33,054 bases of DNA. It comes from Chloroflexota bacterium (lineage in GTDB: Bacteria > Chloroflexota > Dormibacteria > CF-121). The stretch's first letter is position 1, and every line of letters begins with the position of its first letter. The stretch spans positions 1-33,054 of the forward strand of contig VBDY01000133.1 in NCBI GenBank assembly GCA_005882775.1, given 5' to 3'. Both the position numbers and the translations under genes were made by a program. Under the pieces are notes generated by a model. It made no database searches. It had not been told where the DNA came from and saw only the letters and a program-made list of their open reading frames with translations. Below are positions 29,746 to 33,054 of the stretch, piece after piece.

Positions 29746-30663
29746 GTGTCCCAGCTGTTACCGGATGGCGCATCGCCGAGCTTGCCGGCCTCGCACGATG
29801 AGCCGGCGCGCATTGGCTGGAGCAACCCGCTTGGCTGGAGACGCACCCTGGCGCTCGGAATCCTCCTGACGGCAGTGGCAGCGGTGGCCTATCTAGACAG
29901 GGCAGTCGCCGGCACCTTCGACCTGACCCTTCTCTACTTCACCATCGTTCTCACAGCCGGGATGCTGCTCCCGAGGGCTGTCGCGCTTCCAATCGTTGCG
30001 GCAGTGGGCTTGGTGGATGCCGGCATCAACGTAACCGGCGGGCTCCCCACCTACGTCAACGCCGGCGCCCGCCTTCTGGTGTACGTCTACGCCGCCATCC
30101 TCACCAGCAGCTGGGAGCAGGAACGGCGTCGATTGAAGCGGATCAGTCAGGTGGATGAGCTTACTGGCCTGTACAACCTGCGAGCGCTGCGGGACCAGCT
30201 GCCGATCTGGCTCGGCCCGGCCGCCCGAGCCGGCCGTTCCATGGCCGTCCTGATGCTGGATCTCGATGGTTTCAAGGCCGTCAACGACCGTCTGGGTCAC
30301 CACGCGGGTAACGAGATCCTTCGGCGGGCGGCGGACGTCCTCCGCGTATGCGTGCGGATTGGCGATCCCGTCTACCGGTTCGGGGGTGATGAGTTCGTCG
30401 TCCTGCTGGCGGACACAGCGGGTGATGGTGCCGAGGTGGTCGCCCAGCGGGTGCAACAGGCACTGCACCAGCTACGTCCGACATTCGCCGGGGAGCCCAT
30501 GGCCGTCTCCTTCAGCGTGGGCGTGGCGTTGTATCCGGCAGACGGCGAAACTCCCGAGACGTTGCTGAGTCGCGCCGATGAGGCGCTCTACCGCGCCAAG
30601 GGCAAGGGTGACGGTGCCGTCGTCCACTGGCATACGCCCGAGGGGAAGAGCGAGGCCGCCTGA
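29746..30663 (+). CDS. Membrane-bound diguanylate cyclase (GGDEF)
   Basis: About 305 residues. GTG 29746 is preceded by an AGG; the frame is open further upstream but overlaps the prepilin peptidase gene. The N-terminal half has about four transmembrane helices (residues 30-125) of no named sensor family, then a short coiled linker SSWEQERRRLKRISQ. The cyclase has DELTGLYN, DLDGFKAVND, FGGDEF (GGDEF 213-217) and the inhibitory-site RIGD exactly five residues earlier. It should be an active, feedback-inhibited c-di-GMP synthase. It lies 25 bases after the prepilin-peptidase-like gene and so is tied to the pilus locus. Confidence 0.92.
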   Translation: MSQLLPDGASPSLPASHDEPARIGWSNPLGWRRTLALGILLTAVAAVAYLDRAVAGTFDLTLLYFTIVLTAGMLLPRAVALPIVAAVGLVDAGINVTGGLPTYVNAGARLLVYVYAAILTSSWEQERRRLKRISQVDELTGLYNLRALRDQLPIWLGPAARAGRSMAVLMLDLDGFKAVNDRLGHHAGNEILRRAADVLRVCVRIGDPVYRFGGDEFVVLLADTAGDGAEVVAQRVQQALHQLRPTFAGEPMAVSFSVGVALYPADGETPETLLSRADEALYRAKGKGDGAVVHWHTPEGKSEAA

Positions 30664-30673
30664 CCCGACTGCC

Positions 30674-31624
30674 CTAGGCGCGGCAGGCCAGGGTTTGTGC
30701 GGCTACCGCGTAGCTCGGGCTTGTGAAGACCAGCTGCTCGGTACCATTGGTCGTCGGTGTCAGGCTCGTGGTGAAGGTGTATGAGGTTCTTCCAGCTTTC
30801 ACGATGATCGAGCCGGAAACCGTCCCGCCGTCGTTGACCAGGGCCCCGTTGCTATCGAAATGCCGCCACTGGTAGGTCACCGTGCCGGCCACGCCATTCG
30901 TGGTGAGGTTTCCCTTCGCGCTGACGGTGCCATTCTTGCACTTGTCGGAAGGGTTGCCCGAGAAGGTCAGGGTCTCTGACGCGTTCGTGATCTTCAGGGG
31001 CGTGGGGGTTGGCGTAGGCGTGGGGGTAGGTGTCGGAGTTGGGGTCGGTGTCGGGGTCGGAGTAGGCGTGGGGGTAGGTGTCGGAGTTGGAGTGGGTGTG
31101 GGCGTCGGAGTTGGAGTGGGTGTGGGCGTCGGAGTTGGAGTGGGTGTGGGCGTTGGCGTTGGTGTTGGCGACGGGGATCCGGAGGGTGTGGCTGATGGGG
31201 TCGGCGCCCCCGAGGGGGTCGGCGTCGACGAAGGCGTTGGACTCGCGCCACCCGATGGGCTCACCGATCCGCTCGGCGTCGGGCCCGACGGTGCCGGCGA
31301 GTTCTGGGAGCCGCTCGCCGACGGCCTCAAAGCGACGGGCGGGCGGCTGGCGTTTGGCCTGACCGCGAAAAACCGCGGGGGAAGGTTGAAGGTGGGGACC
31401 AGGAGCCAGAACGGCGCCCTCGGGTCGTCCGCAAAATAGAGGCTGGACGCGGGGTCCGATGCATTTCCGTTGGCGTCGATCCGGAAGGGACCGATCTCCC
31501 AGTCCGCGGGGATGGCCCGAACTGCGATCACGATCAGGAGAAGGGCAAAGAAAAACAGCAGAAAGCCAAAGCGGCGGCGCCGCTTCTCTTCCGTTTCCGG
31601 AGCAGGCGATACTGCCGATTCCAT
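30674..31624 (-). CDS. Membrane-anchored Pro-Thr repeat surface protein
   Basis: A 316-residue protein. A short cytoplasmic tail with a basic KRRRR stop, one transmembrane helix (residues 20-42), a small domain (43-95) and a Ser/Pro/Thr-rich stretch come first. Then follow 28 uninterrupted Pro-Thr pairs and a C-terminal domain of about 105 residues with two Cys and an immunoglobulin-like beta pattern ([20 protein letters not shown]). The PT run is a stiff stalk, probably glycosylated, holding the end domain away from the cell. There is no sorting motif for the sortase. ATG at 31624 is used. A long open frame on the opposite strand is just a repeat artefact. Confidence 0.82.
   Translation of the reverse strand: MESAVSPAPETEEKRRRRFGFLLFFFALLLIVIAVRAIPADWEIGPFRIDANGNASDPASSLYFADDPRAPFWLLVPTFNLPPRFFAVRPNASRPPVALRPSASGSQNSPAPSGPTPSGSVSPSGGASPTPSSTPTPSGAPTPSATPSGSPSPTPTPTPTPTPTPTPTPTPTPTPTPTPTPTPTPTPTPTPTPTPTPTPTPTPTPTPTPLKITNASETLTFSGNPSDKCKNGTVSAKGNLTTNGVAGTVTYQWRHFDSNGALVNDGGTVSGSIIVKAGRTSYTFTTSLTPTTNGTEQLVFTSPSYAVAAQTLACRA
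31001..31168 (-). repeat. Hexamer-based minisatellite coding for Pro-Thr repeats
   Basis: A 168-base run of 28 six-base Pro-Thr codon pairs. Within it a 24-base unit (plus strand GTCGGAGTTGGAGTGG then GTGTGGGC) is repeated three times without change at 31080-31103, 31104-31127 and 31128-31151. A separate 29-base stretch at 31014-31042 recurs at 31062-31090. Higher-order identity shows recent duplication, so length probably varies between strains. Confidence 0.92.
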
Positions 31625-31740
31625 CTGGGTTCCACCCTATCGCCATGCCCTTTCGGCGCTGATTGCGTCCGTGGCGCCGCAGGCTCCAACCTGTTACAAA
31701 GTTGAAACGCCCGGTTAAGCTCGGCTCAGCAGGCGGCGGA

Positions 31741-32088
31741 TCATCCCGGGGGCCAGCCCATGGCACGGCCGCCCAGCAGGTGCAGGTGCAGGTGATAGAC
31801 GCTCTGGCCTGCCTGTGGCCCCTTGTTGAAGACCAGCCGGTATCCCTCCCGGCTGATCTGGCGCTCCTCTGCGATCCGGTTGGCCAGCTCGACCATCCGG
31901 TACAGGAGCGCCTGATGCTGGGACTGGACCTCAGCTACCGATGGGACGTGCTCCTTTGGAATCACCAGCACGTGCACCGGGGCGACCGGCCGAATGTCCT
32001 CGAATGCCATCATTTCGGGATCTCGAAAGACTTCCTTCGAGGGAATCTCGCCCGCGAAAATCTTGCAAAACAGGCAGTCTTGCGGCAT
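31741..32088 (-). CDS. HIT-family nucleotide hydrolase (HINT-like)
   Basis: A 115-residue cytosolic protein of the histidine-triad family, with N-terminal CLFCKIFAGEIPS (zinc-type Cys pair), EDIRPVAPVHVLVIPKEH in the middle and the catalytic triad HLHLHLLGGR near the end. HINT proteins hydrolyse nucleoside phosphoramidates and aminoacyl-AMP. Length is normal. It lies five bases after the MtaB stop, so it is probably co-transcribed with it. Confidence 0.95.
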   Translation of the reverse strand: MPQDCLFCKIFAGEIPSKEVFRDPEMMAFEDIRPVAPVHVLVIPKEHVPSVAEVQSQHQALLYRMVELANRIAEERQISREGYRLVFNKGPQAGQSVYHLHLHLLGGRAMGWPPG

Positions 32089-32093
32089 GGGGG

Positions 32094-33054
32094 TCAGCTT
32101 ACGAGAAGGCCATCATCGGTGGCTGCCAGTGGGAGCACCGTGGCCAGGGTTCCCAGCCGCTGTTCCCGGGGTGGCGCGTATACGCTGATGTAATTGTCGC
32201 TCAGTCCGCGCACCCGGTTTGGGAAGCGCCGATCCCAGAGGACCTCGAGCGAACGGTTGATAAACCCAGCCTCGTAGCTGCGCCGCTGCGTTTCGGCCTG
32301 TTCCTTGAGACGGTAGCTGCGCGCCTGGCTCACTGGATCCGCTGCGGGCGGCCCCAGTCGCGGCGCGGCGGTTCCCGCCCTGGGCGAGTAGCGGAAGACG
32401 TGCATCCCGCTGAAGGCCGATTCCGCCGCGACAGCCTGGGTCTCCGCGAAGTCGGCGTCGGTCTCACCCGGAAACCCGACGATCACATCGGTGGTCAGCG
32501 CCATGTCCGGTACCCGGGCACGTAGAGCATGAACCAGGTCCGCGTATCCTCGCCGGCGATAAAGCCGCCCCATCCGCTTGAGCACGTTGTCGCTTCCCGA
32601 CTGCAGGGGAATGTGAAGGTGACGGCAGAAGCGTGGTTCGGCGGCCAGCTCGACGAGCTCAGGGGTAAAGTCGTTCGCATTCACCGAGCTCAGCCGGAGC
32701 CGGGCGGGGGCGATGGCTTCCAGCATTCGGGAAACGAACGGAGCGAAGGCTCCCCCCCGCTCCCGCCCAAATGAGCCCAGGTCGACTCCGGTGAGCACGA
32801 TCTCGCCGTACCCTTCGGCTACTGCCTGACGGGCTCGCTCGAGCAGGGTCTCCTCCTCGCCGCTTCGGGACTCGCCCCGGGTGCGCCAGACAATGCAGTA
32901 GGTACACCGGTGGTTGCACCCGTCCTGCACCTTGAGGAAAAATCGGGACCGGGCGAAGGCGCCCCGCCCGGCGTCCTGGGTGGGGTGGAAGGTCGCAACC
33001 AGGTAATCGAAGATGTCGCCCTTGCGGGCATTGGGAAAGGCCGCGTCCACGTCC
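32094..33054 (-). CDS. mtaB: tRNA t6A37 methylthiotransferase, MtaB-type radical SAM enzyme, 5' end outside the window
   Basis: The last 319 residues of a radical-SAM methylthiotransferase; the N-terminal UPF0004 cluster domain is beyond the window edge. The SAM cluster motif CNHRCTYC is visible, followed by RGESRS, which is closer to MtaB (RGxSRS) than to MiaB (RGRERS). TGVDLGSFG, HIPLQSGSDNVLKRMGR and DVIVGFPGETD are further radical-SAM core motifs. The final roughly 60 residues should be the TRAM RNA-binding domain (SLEVLWDRR onward). The enzyme adds a methylthio group at C2 of t6A37 in tRNA. The exact subfamily needs a tree. Confidence 0.9.
   Translation of the reverse strand, partial: DVDAAFPNARKGDIFDYLVATFHPTQDAGRGAFARSRFFLKVQDGCNHRCTYCIVWRTRGESRSGEEETLLERARQAVAEGYGEIVLTGVDLGSFGRERGGAFAPFVSRMLEAIAPARLRLSSVNANDFTPELVELAAEPRFCRHLHIPLQSGSDNVLKRMGRLYRRRGYADLVHALRARVPDMALTTDVIVGFPGETDADFAETQAVAAESAFSGMHVFRYSPRAGTAAPRLGPPAADPVSQARSYRLKEQAETQRRSYEAGFINRSLEVLWDRRFPNRVRGLSDNYISVYAPPREQRLGTLATVLPLAATDDGLLVS

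Noticed and set aside
31001-31168. CRISPR-like repeat array
   Set aside because: The repeats are contiguous hexamers inside a coding frame with no spacers.
30882-31439. Plus-strand Val-Gly repeat open frame
   Set aside because: It is the opposite-strand reading of the Pro-Thr repeat, open only because the hexamer repeat contains no stop in any frame.

Overview
The window is GC-rich bacterial chromosome with very tight gene packing: many 4-base ATGA or GTGA overlaps, and almost no intergenic DNA. It carries a sortase, and a type IV pilus locus with no visible secretin (PilQ) or PilN/PilO/PilP. It also carries a Rieske/cytochrome b operon mixed with cytochrome bd-like subunits, and predicted pyrophosphate-type phosphofructokinase. 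Together these suggest an uncultured, probably single-membrane lineage around Chloroflexota/Dormibacterota. That placement is inference from gene content; no rRNA or other phylogenetic marker is present.

Region 1 (1-8555, minus strand) reads as one respiratory operon. Its order is a universal-stress protein fused to a rubredoxin-like zinc ribbon and six protochlorophyllide-reductase-type (PCP_red) repeats; an ABC ATPase and permease; a CydA-like membrane protein; a two-helix small protein; a Rieske protein; a cytochrome b; and a second CydA-like protein cut by the window edge. Most junctions overlap, so the parts are probably made together. It resembles a hybrid of a bc complex and a bd-superfamily complex and is the strongest candidate here for an undescribed system.

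Region 2 (8658-18519) holds housekeeping and signalling genes: an aldose 1-epimerase, a hypothetical protein, an NAD(P)-binding epimerase-like protein, PdxH, a secreted DUF5666-type protein, a sortase, a CheY-like protein, a large hybrid histidine kinase, endonuclease III, a LiaF-like membrane protein and a 6-phosphofructokinase with PPi-type motifs.

Region 3 (18525-30663) is cyclic-di-GMP signalling plus type IV pili. A GAF/degenerate HD-GYP/GAF/GGDEF protein is divergent from a REC-HD-GYP protein with an intact HD site. After a structured intergenic element and a bidirectional terminator comes a minus-strand pilus operon running pilT, a small excisionase/BldC-like regulator, pilB, pilC, three minor-pilin-like genes, pilM, a 42-residue membrane protein and the major pilin. 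Divergent from pilT lie a stand-alone prepilin-peptidase N-terminal domain and a membrane-bound GGDEF enzyme. The likely logic is c-di-GMP turnover adjusting pilus extension and retraction.

Region 4 (30674-33054) has a membrane-anchored Pro-Thr repeat protein with a DNA minisatellite, a HIT-family hydrolase and the C-terminal part of an MtaB-type tRNA methylthiotransferase that continues past the window. No tRNA, rRNA, CRISPR array, insertion sequence or phage gene was seen, and no gene-free stretch exceeds 300 bases.
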